Assembly (NCBI RefSeq): GCF_900111795.1
Contig: NZ_FOJQ01000018.1
Span: 1 to 46,047 of the forward strand
Length of the DNA stretch: 46,047 nucleotides
DNA from: Anoxybacillus pushchinoensis
GTDB lineage: Bacteria > Bacillota > Bacilli > Bacillales > Anoxybacillaceae
Direction of reading: 5' to 3'
The position numbers and the translations under genes are program-made. The notes below the pieces were generated by a model. The model did no database searches. It had not been told where the DNA came from and was given only the letters and a program-made list of their open reading frames with translations. Numbering within the stretch: the first letter of the stretch is position 1; each line of letters opens with the position of its first letter. Below are positions 7,525 through 16,252 of this stretch, one piece after another.

Positions 7525-7697
7525 GCGATAACACCTCAGTGAAAAAATAGGAACGCTTTTCATCATCTATAAATTATAGCATAATTATCCATTGTTTTGT
7601 TCATCATTTTTTCACAAAAAATGTGACGATTGAGAAGGAGTTTTGTAGGGAATTGTAGAAATAAGTAAACAACCTTTCATAAAAGGAGGAACAGCGT

Positions 7698-8246
7698 ATG
7701 AAGTACAACATTCGCGGAGAAAACATCGAGGTTACACAAGCGATTCGAGAGTATGTCGAGAAAAAAATCGGGAAATTAGAACGCTATTTTGAATCAATGG
7801 AAGGAGTAACGGTTCACGTTAATTTAAAAGTATATAACGATAAACAGGCGAAAATTGAAGTAACGATCCCAATGCCACAAATTGTATTGCGTGCCGAAGA
7901 GCGCCATAACGATATGTATGCGGCAATCGATTTGGTCGTTGATAAACTTGAACGCCAAATTCGTAAACATAAAACAAAAGTAAATCGAAAAATGCGCGAA
8001 AAAGAAGCAAATGGTGTGACTCTCACAATAACACCTCCCGTGGCAACAGAAGAGCATGAGGAAGAAGAATTTGAAATTGTGCGTACGAAACGTTTTAGCT
8101 TAAAGCCGATGGATAGCGAAGAAGCGATCTTACAAATGAATATGCTTGGCCATAACTTTTACGTCTTTATTAACGCAGAAACGAACCGTACAAACGTTGT
8201 GTACAAACGGAAAGACGGCAAATACGGCTTAATTGAAGCGAACTAA
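7698..8246 (+). CDS. hpf: Ribosome hibernation promoting factor, long form
   Basis: Long HPF (YvyD) dimerises 70S ribosomes into inactive 100S particles in stationary phase or stress. It has 182 residues: the N-terminal HPF/YfiA domain (1-105; MKYNIRGENIEVTQAIREYV, ERHNDMYAAIDLVVDKLE), a short acidic linker (EEHEEEE), then the C-terminal dimerisation domain (about 125-182; RFSLKPMDSEEAILQMNMLG, FYVFINAET, VVYKRKDGKYGLIE). Ribosome binding site AAAGGAGGA. The upstream 130 bases may carry a sigma-H-type promoter (GAAGGAGTT at 7634-7642), but this is not certain. Confidence 0.96.
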   Translation: MKYNIRGENIEVTQAIREYVEKKIGKLERYFESMEGVTVHVNLKVYNDKQAKIEVTIPMPQIVLRAEERHNDMYAAIDLVVDKLERQIRKHKTKVNRKMREKEANGVTLTITPPVATEEHEEEEFEIVRTKRFSLKPMDSEEAILQMNMLGHNFYVFINAETNRTNVVYKRKDGKYGLIEAN

Positions 8247-8282
8247 TCCTATCACTCTCTGTCGAATGAAGACAGGGGGTGG

Positions 8283-8288
8283 TATAAT
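8283..8288 (+). promoter_or_regulatory. Extended -10 upstream of the coiled-coil gene
   Basis: TGG-TATAAT gives a perfect -10 with the TG extension. A -35 17 bases upstream (TGTCGA at 8260-8265) is weak. The predicted transcript would begin almost at the ribosome binding site AAAGGAGGTG (8292-8301), giving a very short leader. Confidence 0.4.
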
Positions 8289-8309
8289 GTGAAAGGAGGT
8301 GAAAAAAGG

Positions 8310-8828
8310 ATGGAAGCGATTTTACGTGAAATTTTAGGAAAGTTGACGAATATCGAAAGTAACTTTCTACAGTTTCAACAAGAAGTGCGTGACCAATTTG
8401 CTCGAATTGACGAACGATTCGCACAGATAGATAGACGATTCGCACAAATGGAAGCGCGATTTGCCCAGATTGACGAACGGTTCGCGCAAATTGATGAACG
8501 GTTCGCACAAATGGAAGCGCGATTTGCTAACATGGAAGCTCGTTTAACCGCACTTGAACAAGAGATGAAAGAGGTAAACACGCGCATTAGTCGTCTCGAA
8601 GAAGAAATGTGTGATGTCAAAAAACGTCTGGAACATGTCGAGATGCAACTAAGCGACGTAAAAGAAACAGTGCATCGTTTAGAAATTCAACTAGCTAACG
8701 ATGTACAAACATTACTGCGACATATTTATAAAAAAATTGATGAAAAAGGCTATGAAATTTATGCTCTCAACAAACGACTTCACCATGTCGAAGCAACGAT
8801 CGAACAACTTCAATCACCTCAACGATAA
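8310..8828 (+). CDS. Heptad-repeat coiled-coil protein
   Basis: This 172-residue protein is predicted to be almost wholly coiled coil. Residues about 30-78 are seven consecutive heptads of the form F-A-x-[IM]-[DE]-x-R (FARIDER, FAQIDRR, FAQMEAR and so on), encoded by 21-bp imperfect tandem DNA repeats at 8397-8543. After this the heptads become less regular (LTALEQEMKEV, ISRLEEEM). There is no signal or membrane segment and no known catalytic domain. The start at 8310 fits the AAAGGAGGTG ribosome binding site; an earlier in-frame GTG at 8289 lies upstream of it. Function unknown. It lies between hpf and secA, outside both transcription units. Confidence 0.75.
   Translation: MEAILREILGKLTNIESNFLQFQQEVRDQFARIDERFAQIDRRFAQMEARFAQIDERFAQIDERFAQMEARFANMEARLTALEQEMKEVNTRISRLEEEMCDVKKRLEHVEMQLSDVKETVHRLEIQLANDVQTLLRHIYKKIDEKGYEIYALNKRLHHVEATIEQLQSPQR
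8397..8543 (+). repeat. 21-bp tandem repeats coding for heptads
   Basis: Seven imperfect 21-bp units of the type CGATTCGCACAAATGGAAG (first 19 bases of a unit shown) each encode one heptad F-A-Q-[IM]-[DE]-x-R. Adjacent units are close enough for slippage or recombination, so copy number may vary among strains. Confidence 0.8.
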
Positions 8829-8835
8829 CATCTCC

Positions 8836-8862
8836 CCAGCGTCCCCTACGCTGGCTTTTTCT
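8836..8862 (+). terminator. Rho-independent terminator
   Basis: CCAGCGT / ACGCTGG, 7-bp perfect stem with a 5-base loop followed by CTTTTTC, immediately after the coiled-coil gene. Confidence 0.85.
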
Positions 8863-8877
8863 TTTCTTCCGTATGAG

Positions 8878-8906
8878 TTGTCACCTTTTCCTGTAAATGA
8901 TATCAT
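8878..8906 (+). promoter_or_regulatory. Sigma-A promoter of secA
   Basis: TTGTCA (8878-8883), 17-base spacer, TATCAT (8901-8906). The spacing is optimal and each box is close to consensus (5/6). Transcription would start near 8913, giving a leader of about 30 bases with AAGGAGCG as ribosome binding site. Confidence 0.65.
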
Positions 8907-8943
8907 GTAGATTAGTGATTCTATAATTAAGGAGCGTTTTCAT

Positions 8944-11448
8944 ATGCTTGGAATGTTGAAAAAAGTGTTTGATCCAAATAAACGGCAAATTGCGCGATTA
9001 GAAAAAATCGCAAATGAAATTGATGCGCTCGGTCCACAAATGGCGCAGCTTTCTGATGAACAATTGCGCCAAAAAACAGACGAATTTAAAGCTCGACTTG
9101 AAAAAGGAGAGACGGTTGATGATTTGCTTGTCGAAGCGTTTGCGGTCGTTCGTGAAGCTGCAAAACGCGTACTCGGCATGTATCCGTATAAAGTGCAATT
9201 GATGGGGGGCATCGCCCTTCATGAAGGCAACATTGCTGAAATGAAAACAGGGGAAGGAAAAACGTTAACGGCGACGATGCCGGTATATTTAAACGCGCTA
9301 ACTGGAAAAGGCGTTCATGTCGTAACGGTCAACGAATATTTAGCGAGCCGTGATGCGACTGAAATGGGAAAGTTATATCAGTTTTTAGGTTTATCTGTCG
9401 GCCTCAATTTAAGCAATATGTCGCGTGAAGAAAAACAAGCGGCTTACCATGCCGATATTACATACGGAACGAACAACGAGTTTGGGTTCGACTATTTGCG
9501 CGATAACATGGTGCTATATAAAGAACATATGGTTCAACGTCCGCTTCACTATGCGATCATTGACGAAGTTGACTCCATTTTAATTGACGAAGCCCGTACA
9601 CCGCTCATTATTTCAGGTACGGCTCAAAAATCAACAAAATTGTACATTCAAGCGAACGCATTTGCGCGCACGTTAAAACGAGACGTCGACTATACGTACG
9701 ATGAAAAAACGAAAAGCGTCCAGCTGACGGAAGAAGGAATGAACAAAGCAGAGCGGGCGTTTGGGATCGATAACTTATTCGATCTAAAACATGTGACGTT
9801 AAACCATCATATTAACCAAGCGTTGCGCGCCCATGTTGTGATGCAGCGCGACGTCGATTACGTTGTCGAAGATGGAAAAATCGTTATCGTCGATCCGTTT
9901 ACCGGTCGTTTAATGCGCGGACGCCGCTATAGCGATGGACTTCATCAAGCGATCGAAGCGAAAGAAGGGCTTGAGATTCAAAACGAATCGATGACGCTTG
10001 CGACGATTACGTTCCAAAACTATTTCCGCATGTACGAAAAGCTGGCGGGGATGACGGGAACAGCAAAAACAGAAGAAGAAGAGTTTCGTAACATTTACAA
10101 TATGCAAGTCATCGTTATTCCGACAAATAAACCAGTCATTCGCGATGACCGTCCAGATTTAATTTATCGCACGATGGAAGGAAAGTTTCGTGCGGTTGTT
10201 GAGGATATCGCAGAACGTCATGCGAAAGGGCAACCTGTCCTCGTCGGTACGGTGTCGATTGAAACGTCTGAATTGTTGTCAAGCATGTTAACGAAGCGCG
10301 GCATTCGCCATAACGTTTTAAACGCGAAAAACCATGCGAAAGAAGCGGAAATTATTGCACAAGCCGGCCAAAAAGGAGCCGTAACGATTGCGACAAATAT
10401 GGCAGGACGAGGAACGGACATTAAACTTGGTGAAGGCGTACGGGAACTTGGCGGTTTAGCTGTCATCGGTACGGAACGCCATGAAAGCCGCCGCATCGAT
10501 AACCAGCTGCGCGGACGCTCCGGTCGTCAAGGCGACCCTGGTGTATCGCAATTTTATTTGTCGCTTGAAGATGAGCTGATGCGCCGCTTCGGTTCAGAAA
10601 ATATGATGGCGATGATGGATCGCTTAGGGATGGACGATTCACAGCCAATTCAAAGCAAAATTGTATCTAGAGCGGTCGAATCGGCGCAAAAACGCGTCGA
10701 GGGGAACAACTTTGATGCACGTAAACAACTATTGCAGTACGATGATGTATTGCGCGAACAACGCGAAATTATTTATCGCCAACGTTTCCAAGTGCTTGAC
10801 TCAGAAAACTTGCGCGACATTGTTGAAAAAATGATTCAATCGGTCATTGAGCGCGTTGTACGCATGCATACACCAGATGAAGAAATGCCAGAAGAATGGA
10901 ACGTGCAAGCGATCGTTGATTATGTGCAAGCGAACCTCCTTCCAGAAGGAGATGTGACTGTCAACGACTTGCGCGGCAAAGATCCAGAAGAAATGATTGA
11001 ATTCATTTGGAATAAAGTACGTGCACGTTACGATGAAAAAGAAAGCCGCATTCCAGCGGAGCAAATGCGTGAGTTTGAACGCGTCATCGTGTTGCGTGCG
11101 GTCGATATGAAATGGATGGAACATATCGATGCGATGGAACAGTTGCGTCAAGGCATCCATTTACGTGCGTACGGTCAAATTGATCCGTTGCGCGAATATC
11201 AAATGGAAGGATATGCGATGTTTGAAGCGATGATTGCTTCTATTGAAGAAGAAGTTGCGCGCTATATTATGAAAGCTGAAATCGAAAGCAACCTAGAGCG
11301 ACAAGAAGTTGCTAAAGGGGAGGCTGTCCACCCGAAAGAAGGCGAAGAAGTAAAACGCAAGCCGGTGAAAAAAGCGGTGGAAGTCGGCCGAAATGATCCG
11401 TGCCCATGCGGAAGCGGAAAAAAATATAAACATTGTTGTGGACGATAA
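8944..11448 (+). CDS. secA: Preprotein translocase ATPase SecA
   Basis: SecA drives secretory proteins through SecYEG using ATP. It has 834 residues, the usual size in Bacillaceae. The Walker A motif is [10 protein letters not shown] (K106), the DEAD-type Walker B is [15 protein letters not shown] (from D207), and the second helicase domain has [14 protein letters not shown] and [11 protein letters not shown]. The protein ends in the SecB/lipid-binding zinc motif [13 protein letters not shown]. It starts at the ATG after AAGGAGCG. The promoter is at 8878-8906. prfB follows 37 bases after the stop and is probably cotranscribed, as in B. subtilis. Confidence 0.99.
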   Translation: MLGMLKKVFDPNKRQIARLEKIANEIDALGPQMAQLSDEQLRQKTDEFKARLEKGETVDDLLVEAFAVVREAAKRVLGMYPYKVQLMGGIALHEGNIAEMKTGEGKTLTATMPVYLNALTGKGVHVVTVNEYLASRDATEMGKLYQFLGLSVGLNLSNMSREEKQAAYHADITYGTNNEFGFDYLRDNMVLYKEHMVQRPLHYAIIDEVDSILIDEARTPLIISGTAQKSTKLYIQANAFARTLKRDVDYTYDEKTKSVQLTEEGMNKAERAFGIDNLFDLKHVTLNHHINQALRAHVVMQRDVDYVVEDGKIVIVDPFTGRLMRGRRYSDGLHQAIEAKEGLEIQNESMTLATITFQNYFRMYEKLAGMTGTAKTEEEEFRNIYNMQVIVIPTNKPVIRDDRPDLIYRTMEGKFRAVVEDIAERHAKGQPVLVGTVSIETSELLSSMLTKRGIRHNVLNAKNHAKEAEIIAQAGQKGAVTIATNMAGRGTDIKLGEGVRELGGLAVIGTERHESRRIDNQLRGRSGRQGDPGVSQFYLSLEDELMRRFGSENMMAMMDRLGMDDSQPIQSKIVSRAVESAQKRVEGNNFDARKQLLQYDDVLREQREIIYRQRFQVLDSENLRDIVEKMIQSVIERVVRMHTPDEEMPEEWNVQAIVDYVQANLLPEGDVTVNDLRGKDPEEMIEFIWNKVRARYDEKESRIPAEQMREFERVIVLRAVDMKWMEHIDAMEQLRQGIHLRAYGQIDPLREYQMEGYAMFEAMIASIEEEVARYIMKAEIESNLERQEVAKGEAVHPKEGEEVKRKPVKKAVEVGRNDPCPCGSGKKYKHCCGR

Positions 11449-11485
11449 TCGTCGTTTGCGTACAATAATGATTGAGGTGAAAGAC

Positions 11486-12596
11486 ATGATTGATTTAGTA
11501 GAAATTAAGCAAGAGCTTGAAAAAATGGCTAAGCGATTAGCGGACATTAGGGGGTCTCTTTGACCTCGAAACGAAAGAGGCGCGCATTGAGCAACTAGAA
11601 GCGCAAATGGCTGCCCCTGATTTCTGGGACGATCAAAAAGCAGCCCAAGTGGTCATTAGTGAAGCCAATGCGTTGAAAGATTTAGTTGGTGAATTTCGCT
11701 CGCTTGAAGAGCGATTTGAAAATTTAGAGGTGACATACGAGCTTGTGAAAGAAGAGCCAGATGAAGAATTACAAAAAGAGCTCGTGGCTGAGGCGAAAAA
11801 ATTATCGAAAGACTTTAGTGAATTTGAACTGCAGTTACTATTAAATGAACCGTACGATAAAAATAATGCTATTTTAGAACTTCATCCCGGCGCAGGAGGA
11901 ACGGAGTCACAAGACTGGGCATCGATGTTGTTGCGCATGTATACGCGCTGGGCGGAGAAAAAAGGATACAAAGTGGAAACGCTCGATTATTTGCCAGGTG
12001 AGGAAGCAGGTATTAAAAGCGTCACGTTGTTAATTAAAGGGCATAATGCATACGGATATTTAAAAGCGGAAAAAGGTGTTCATCGCCTCGTACGCATTTC
12101 GCCGTTTGACGCTTCCGGCCGCCGCCATACGTCGTTCGTTTCGTGCGAAGTCGTCCCTGAATTTGATGACAACATTGAAATTGACGTTCGTCCAGATGAA
12201 ATCAAAGTGGATACGTATCGCTCAAGCGGTGCCGGCGGTCAGCACGTCAATACGACGGATTCAGCTGTACGCATTACACATATTCCAACTGGCATTGTTG
12301 TGACGTGTCAATCGGAACGTTCACAAATTAAAAACCGCGAAAAAGCGATGAATATGTTAAAAGCGAAATTGTATCAAAAGAAATTAGAAGAACAACAAGC
12401 GGAACTTGCGGAGATTCGCGGGGAACAAAAAGAAATCGGCTGGGGAAGCCAAATTCGCTCATACGTCTTCCATCCATACTCGCTTGTGAAAGATCATCGA
12501 ACAAATACGGAAGTCGGAAACGTTCAAGCGGTGATGGACGGAGAAATTGATGTGTTTATCGATGCGTATTTACGCTCTAAATTAAAACAAGGGTAA
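11486..12596 (+). CDS. prfB: Peptide chain release factor 2 with programmed +1 frameshift
   Basis: RF2 ends translation at UGA and UAA. The frame starts at ATG 11486 (GAGGTG ribosome binding site) and reads 25 codons to TGA at 11561-11563. A +1 shift at CTT-T then continues in the frame of GAC (11562) for 344 residues. The shift site has the classical layout: internal Shine-Dalgarno-like AGGGGG, TCT, the slippery CTT and the in-frame UGA followed by C, which lets RF2 level autoregulate its synthesis. The codon-recognition region has [12 protein letters not shown], and the peptidyl-tRNA hydrolysis motif GGQ is near residue 250. About 369 residues in all. Confidence 0.98.
11550..11564 (+). promoter_or_regulatory. 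RF2 recoding site
   Basis: AGGGGG (11549-11554) followed by TCTCTTTGAC: the internal ribosome binding-like stimulator three bases before the CTT slip codon and the UGA that must be bypassed. This is the conserved bacterial prfB autoregulatory arrangement. Confidence 0.95.
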
Positions 12597-12619
12597 GGTG
12601 TCCGGCATGGGCACCTTTT
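12595..12619 (+). terminator. Terminator of secA-prfB
   Basis: AAGGTG / CACCTT stem extended by CC/GG across small bulges, loop around GCAT, followed by TTTTG. It overlaps the prfB stop codon. Confidence 0.65.
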
Positions 12620-12686
12620 GTTGTATATTATTGACGCCTAAAAAAAAGAGCGTGATAATCTGGACATAACGAAAGGAGGGAATAAC

Positions 12687-12943
12687 ATGGCAGTAGACAA
12701 AAAGTGCTTCATGAGATGATTGAACAGTTAAGCGAATCCGATCAAAAATCAGCCTACGAATTTTTATCGCATTTACTGCAAAGAGTAAAAAAAGATCATA
12801 AATGGTGGGATGAAATGGAAGAAGTAAGTGAAGAAGAAGTGTTGTTAACAGGAGAAGAAAAACGCCAGTTACAAGGAGATGAAGGATATGTGACTGGTGG
12901 TGATGCAAAACATGAATTTGGCTTACAAGTTGATTTACCGTAA
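12687..12943 (+). pseudogene. Antitoxin gene with frameshift
   Basis: A strong ribosome binding site (AAAGGAGGG) precedes ATG 12687, but that frame stops after 10 codons (MAVDKKCFMR). If one A is restored in the A5 run at 12699-12703, it joins the long frame 12704-12943: VLHEMIEQLSESDQKSAYEF, then a charged helical region and a C-terminal DAKHEFGL segment. The result would be an antitoxin-sized protein of about 85 residues, overlapping the RelE-like toxin start. Either the gene is broken, or slippage on the A run rescues it, or the base is a sequencing loss. Confidence 0.65.
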
Positions 12944-13170
12944 GGAAGCAGTAAAACTTCTTGTAAGCAAGAGAAAGAAGTACAAGAACGGATAGCTATA
13001 GCGTTAAAAGGATTGCTTTACAGTCCTCCTCAAGGAGACATTAAAAAATGAGGGGACAACAAGGTTTGTACCGTTTACGTGTTGGCACATACCGCATTCT
13101 TTTCCGCATTGATCACCACGAGCAAATAATTTACATCGAGGCGATTGGAAATCGTGGAGACCTATATTAA
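12903..13170 (+). pseudogene. RelE/ParE-type toxin with two frameshifts
   Basis: Three frames read in succession give a complete RelE-like mRNA interferase: LAYKLIYRKEAVKLLVSKRK (from the ATG at 12903 or 12912), then EVQERIAIALKGLLYSPPQG (frame from about 12984), then MRGQQGLYRLRVGTYRILF and IEAIGNRGDLY to TAA 13168-13170. The ending with GLYRLRVG-x-YRILF is typical of the family. One base is missing in each of two A-rich stretches (about 12975-12985 and the A6 run at 13043-13048), so no full-length toxin can be made as written. Confidence 0.75.
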
Positions 13171-13210
13171 CTTCATTATATTAAATCATTATTGCGTTAA
13201 TTCGATGTCA

Positions 13211-13239
13211 TTTACTTCCTATATCGGGCATGCTATACT
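13211..13239 (+). promoter_or_regulatory. Candidate promoter for the YitT-family gene
   Basis: TTTACT (13211-13216), 17-base spacer, TATACT (13234-13239). The -10 is good and the -35 fair. The start would fall close to the ribosome binding site GAAGGTGAG, leaving a short leader. Confidence 0.4.
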
Positions 13240-13259
13240 CACGAGGGAAGGTGAGAAGC

Positions 13260-14120
13260 ATGCGAAAAAGAAGCAACATAACAAATCCATTCGTTGAAAA
13301 AGTGCTCGAATACGTATACATTCTTGTTGGCTCGGCCGTTGTGGCCGTTGCGTTTAATTTATTTTTACTCCCGAACCGTGTTGCGTCAGGCGGTGTGAGC
13401 GGCATTAGTACTATTTTACATGCGACGCTTGGCTGGCAGCCAGCATACGTGCAATGGTCTCTTAACATTCCGCTATTTATCGCAGGCGTGTTGTTGCTTG
13501 GAAAACAGTTCGGCATTAAAACGTTAGTTGGCACTGCTTTTTTGCCGTTTGTCGTATATTTGACGCGTGATGTCGCACCGGCAACAAACGACGCTCTACT
13601 TGGGGCGTTATTTGGCGGAATTGGTGTCGGCATAGGATTAGGGATTGTATTTCGTGGCCGGGCATCAACGGGAGGAACGGATTTAGCTGCTCAAATTATT
13701 CACAAATATATGGGTTTATCGTTAGGGACATGCGTCATTTTAATTGATGGCTTAATTGTGTTAACGGCGGCGTTCGTATTTGATTTAGAACGGGCGTTAT
13801 ATGCGTTAATCGCATTATTTGTCACAAGTAAGACGATTGATTTCGTTCAAGTTGGATTTGGTAACTCGAAAATGGCGATGATCGTCACAAACAAAGAAGA
13901 AGAAGTGCGTGAAGCGATTTTGCATAAAATTGACCGCGGTGTGACAAAACTACATGCATACGGCGGATATACAGAAAAAGAGCGGCCTGTTCTTATGTGT
14001 GTCGTAGCACAAAGTGAGTTCACAAAATTGAAACAATTGGTGAAAGCCATTGATCCGTCTGCGTTTGTCGTCGTTATGGACGCAGCGGAAGTGCTTGGAG
14101 AAGGATTTAAACGTGTCTAA
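13260..14120 (+). CDS. YitT/YvjA family membrane protein
   Basis: This 286-residue polytopic membrane protein has five or so hydrophobic segments between residues 20 and 190 (for example VYILVGSAVVAVAFNLFLLP and the glycine-rich GALFGGIGVGIGLGIVFRG). These are followed by a cytosolic DUF2179 domain (about 205-286; KMAMIVTNKEEEVREAILHK, GYTEKERPVLMCVV). The position beside cccB matches B. subtilis yvjA. The function of the family is not established. ATG 13260 is chosen for its GAAGGTGAG ribosome binding site; the upstream in-frame TTG/ATG at 13230 lies inside the promoter. Confidence 0.85.
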   Translation: MRKRSNITNPFVEKVLEYVYILVGSAVVAVAFNLFLLPNRVASGGVSGISTILHATLGWQPAYVQWSLNIPLFIAGVLLLGKQFGIKTLVGTAFLPFVVYLTRDVAPATNDALLGALFGGIGVGIGLGIVFRGRASTGGTDLAAQIIHKYMGLSLGTCVILIDGLIVLTAAFVFDLERALYALIALFVTSKTIDFVQVGFGNSKMAMIVTNKEEEVREAILHKIDRGVTKLHAYGGYTEKERPVLMCVVAQSEFTKLKQLVKAIDPSAFVVVMDAAEVLGEGFKRV

Positions 14121-14136
14121 CATAAAAATGATGCGA

Positions 14137-14142
14137 TATAAT
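14137..14142 (+). promoter_or_regulatory. -10 box before cccB
   Basis: A perfect TATAAT lies 38 bases before the cccB start. No good -35 is seen at 16-18 bases, so an activator may be needed or the call may be chance. Confidence 0.35.
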
Positions 14143-14179
14143 AGAAATGTATGAAAATGTTTACAAGGGGGACGCATAT

Positions 14180-14503
14180 ATGAAGAAGAAGCTATTCGGT
14201 TTGTTCGCTAGTACGGCGATTGTGTTAGCGGCCTGTGGTGGCGGAAATACTGCAACAGAAAAGCCAGCGACTGGTGGAGAGGCGGTTTCAGCTGCTGAAT
14301 CTTTGTATAAAAAATCATGTGCAAGCTGTCACGGCCAAAACTTAGAAGGTGGCGTTGGCCCGGCATTAGATAAGACTGGCGGTAAATTTTCTCAAGATGA
14401 AATTAAGGATATTATCGTCAACGGTCGTGGAGGCATGCCAGGCGGCTTACTTCGCGGTGAAGATGCTGATAAAGTAGCGGAATGGTTAGCTGCGAAAAAG
14501 TAA
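14180..14503 (+). CDS. cccB: Cytochrome c-551, membrane lipoprotein
   Basis: This 107-residue small c-type cytochrome acts in electron transfer at the outer face of the membrane. Signal peptide [19 protein letters not shown] has the lipobox L-A-A-C, so Cys19 would be lipidated. A flexible T/G/A-rich linker follows, then the haem site CASCH and the distal methionine in GGMPGG. ATG 14180 is chosen: GGGGG-type ribosome binding site (ACAAGGGGG) and signal peptide start; the earlier in-frame ATG at 14147 would put charged residues before the signal. A strong terminator follows directly. Confidence 0.95.
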   Translation: MKKKLFGLFASTAIVLAACGGGNTATEKPATGGEAVSAAESLYKKSCASCHGQNLEGGVGPALDKTGGKFSQDEIKDIIVNGRGGMPGGLLRGEDADKVAEWLAAKK

Positions 14504-14534
14504 GAGGATGCGATTTTGTGCATCCTCTTTTTAT
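14504..14534 (+). terminator. Terminator of cccB
   Basis: Stem GAGGATGC / GCATCCTC (8 bp) with a GATTTTGT loop and a TTTTTATTT tail, starting right after the stop codon. Confidence 0.9.
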
Positions 14535-14663
14535 TTGTAACAGTCTTGAAATATAACTGTAAATAAAATTCGCCCCCTTTTTGCGACAAATGATGATATA
14601 ATGGACGAGGTAAGAATTTTGCAGGAATATGTAGAAAAACATCGAATACTTAGGTGGTTGCTT

Positions 14664-15350
14664 ATGATTGAAATGCAAGATGTATATAAAACGTATCCGA
14701 ACGGAGTGATCGCATTAAACGGCATTTCCGTTCGCATTAAGCAAGGTGAATTTGTATATGTCGTCGGTCCAAGCGGTGCTGGGAAATCGACGTTTATTAA
14801 AATGATGTATCGCGAAGAGAAGCCGACAAGCGGCAAAATTATGATTAATGGCGTGAACTTAGCGAATATAAAAAATAGCAAAGTCCCTTTGCTTCGCCGA
14901 AACATCGGCATCGTATTCCAAGATTTTAAATTGCTTCCGAAGTTAACGGTATATGAAAATGTAGCGTTTGCTTTGGAAGTTATTGAGGAATCGCCGAAAA
15001 ACATTCGTAAGCGTGTGATGGAAGTGCTCGATTTAGTACGGCTCAAACATAAAGCGCGCTTTTATCCTGATGAATTGTCTGGAGGAGAGCAACAGCGGGT
15101 GTCGATCGCTCGTTCAATCGTCAACAACCCAGCAATTGTTATTGCTGATGAACCGACGGGAAATTTAGATCCAGATACATCTTGGGAAATTATGGACATC
15201 TTCGAGCGAATTAACGATCGTGGGACGACCATTGTGATGGCGACGCATAACCGCGAAATCGTCAACACGATTCGCAGGCGTGTCATTGCGATTGAGCGCG
15301 GCAAAATTGTGCGCGATGAAGTGAAGGGGGAATACGGTTATGAGGCTTAA
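14664..15350 (+). CDS. ftsE: Cell division ATP-binding protein FtsE
   Basis: FtsE is the ATPase of the FtsEX complex, which controls peptidoglycan hydrolases at the septum or side wall. It has 228 residues. Walker A GPSGAGKST (35-43), ABC signature LSGGEQQRVSIARS, Walker B IVIADEPTGNLD, and the switch histidine in MATHNRE. The start at 14664 follows TAGGTGG; an earlier in-frame ATG at 14601 gives a 21-residue extension that FtsE proteins lack. It overlaps ftsX by 11 bases, so the two subunits are translationally coupled. Confidence 0.98.
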   Translation: MIEMQDVYKTYPNGVIALNGISVRIKQGEFVYVVGPSGAGKSTFIKMMYREEKPTSGKIMINGVNLANIKNSKVPLLRRNIGIVFQDFKLLPKLTVYENVAFALEVIEESPKNIRKRVMEVLDLVRLKHKARFYPDELSGGEQQRVSIARSIVNNPAIVIADEPTGNLDPDTSWEIMDIFERINDRGTTIVMATHNREIVNTIRRRVIAIERGKIVRDEVKGEYGYEA

Positions 15351-16233
15351 CACCCTTCGCCGCCATTTTCGTGAAAGTTTTAAAAGTCTCGGACGAAACG
15401 GTTGGATGACGTTTGCGTCCATTAGTGCTGTCACTGTAACGCTGTTGCTTGTCGGCGTGTTTCTCGTCATTATGCTCAATATTCAACATATAACGAAGCA
15501 AATTGAGCGCGATGTTGAAATTCGCGTGCATGTCGATTTGAGCGCGACAGATGCGGATAAAGATGCGCTGCGGGCGAAACTCGAAGCTTTTGCCGGTGTA
15601 GAAAAAGTGACGTACTCATCAAAAGATGAGGAGCTTCAAAAATTAATTGACAGCTTTGGGGAAGATGGACAGTCGTTTCGTTTGTTTGAGCAAGACAATC
15701 CGTTAAGCGATGTATTTATTGTGAAAGCGGAAAATCCACTTGATACAGAAAAAATCGCAAAACAAATTGAAACTTTGCCTTCTGTCAGCAAAGTCAAATA
15801 CGGAAAAGGACAAATTGAAAAGCTATTTGCGGCAACGACGACGATTCGCAACGTCGGATTGGCGCTCATTGTCGGATTATTATTTACGGCGATGTTTCTC
15901 ATCTCAAATACGATTAAAATTACAATTTTTGCCCGTCGTCGTGAAATTGAGATTATGAGATTAGTAGGGGCGACTAACGGATTTATTCGCTGGCCGTTTT
16001 TCCTTGAAGGGCTATGGCTCGGTGTATTAGGTTCGATTGTGCCAATTGCCATCGTCCTGTCCGCCTATTCGTACACATTTGATTTATTGTACCCAAGATT
16101 AAAAGATACATTTTTTCAACTTCTCCCATTTTATCCGTTTGCATGGCAAGTGGCGACTGTGCTCGTTTTATTAGGGGCATGCATTGGCATGTGGGGAAGC
16201 TTGATGTCTGTCAGACGATTTTTGAAAGTATAG
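15340..16233 (+). CDS. ftsX: Cell division permease-like protein FtsX
   Basis: FtsX is the membrane subunit of FtsEX, passing ATP-driven conformational changes to extracellular hydrolases. It has 297 residues. A short cytosolic helix (RRHFRESFKSLGRNGWMTFA) is followed by TM1 (about 23-45), an extracellular domain (about 48-165) and three C-terminal TM segments (about 168-190, 218-245, 268-288) with the loop FARRREIEIMRLVGATNGFI. Ribosome binding site AAGGGGG inside ftsE. The gene for an M23 peptidase follows 19 bases downstream. Confidence 0.98.
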   Translation: MRLNTLRRHFRESFKSLGRNGWMTFASISAVTVTLLLVGVFLVIMLNIQHITKQIERDVEIRVHVDLSATDADKDALRAKLEAFAGVEKVTYSSKDEELQKLIDSFGEDGQSFRLFEQDNPLSDVFIVKAENPLDTEKIAKQIETLPSVSKVKYGKGQIEKLFAATTTIRNVGLALIVGLLFTAMFLISNTIKITIFARRREIEIMRLVGATNGFIRWPFFLEGLWLGVLGSIVPIAIVLSAYSYTFDLLYPRLKDTFFQLLPFYPFAWQVATVLVLLGACIGMWGSLMSVRRFLKV

Positions 16234-16252
16234 AAAGAGAGAGGGGTTTACG

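Noticed and set aside
8375-8620. A serine/asparagine repeat frame on the minus strand (ICANRSS units)
   Set aside because: This is the antisense of the heptad repeats in the coiled-coil gene, not an independent gene.
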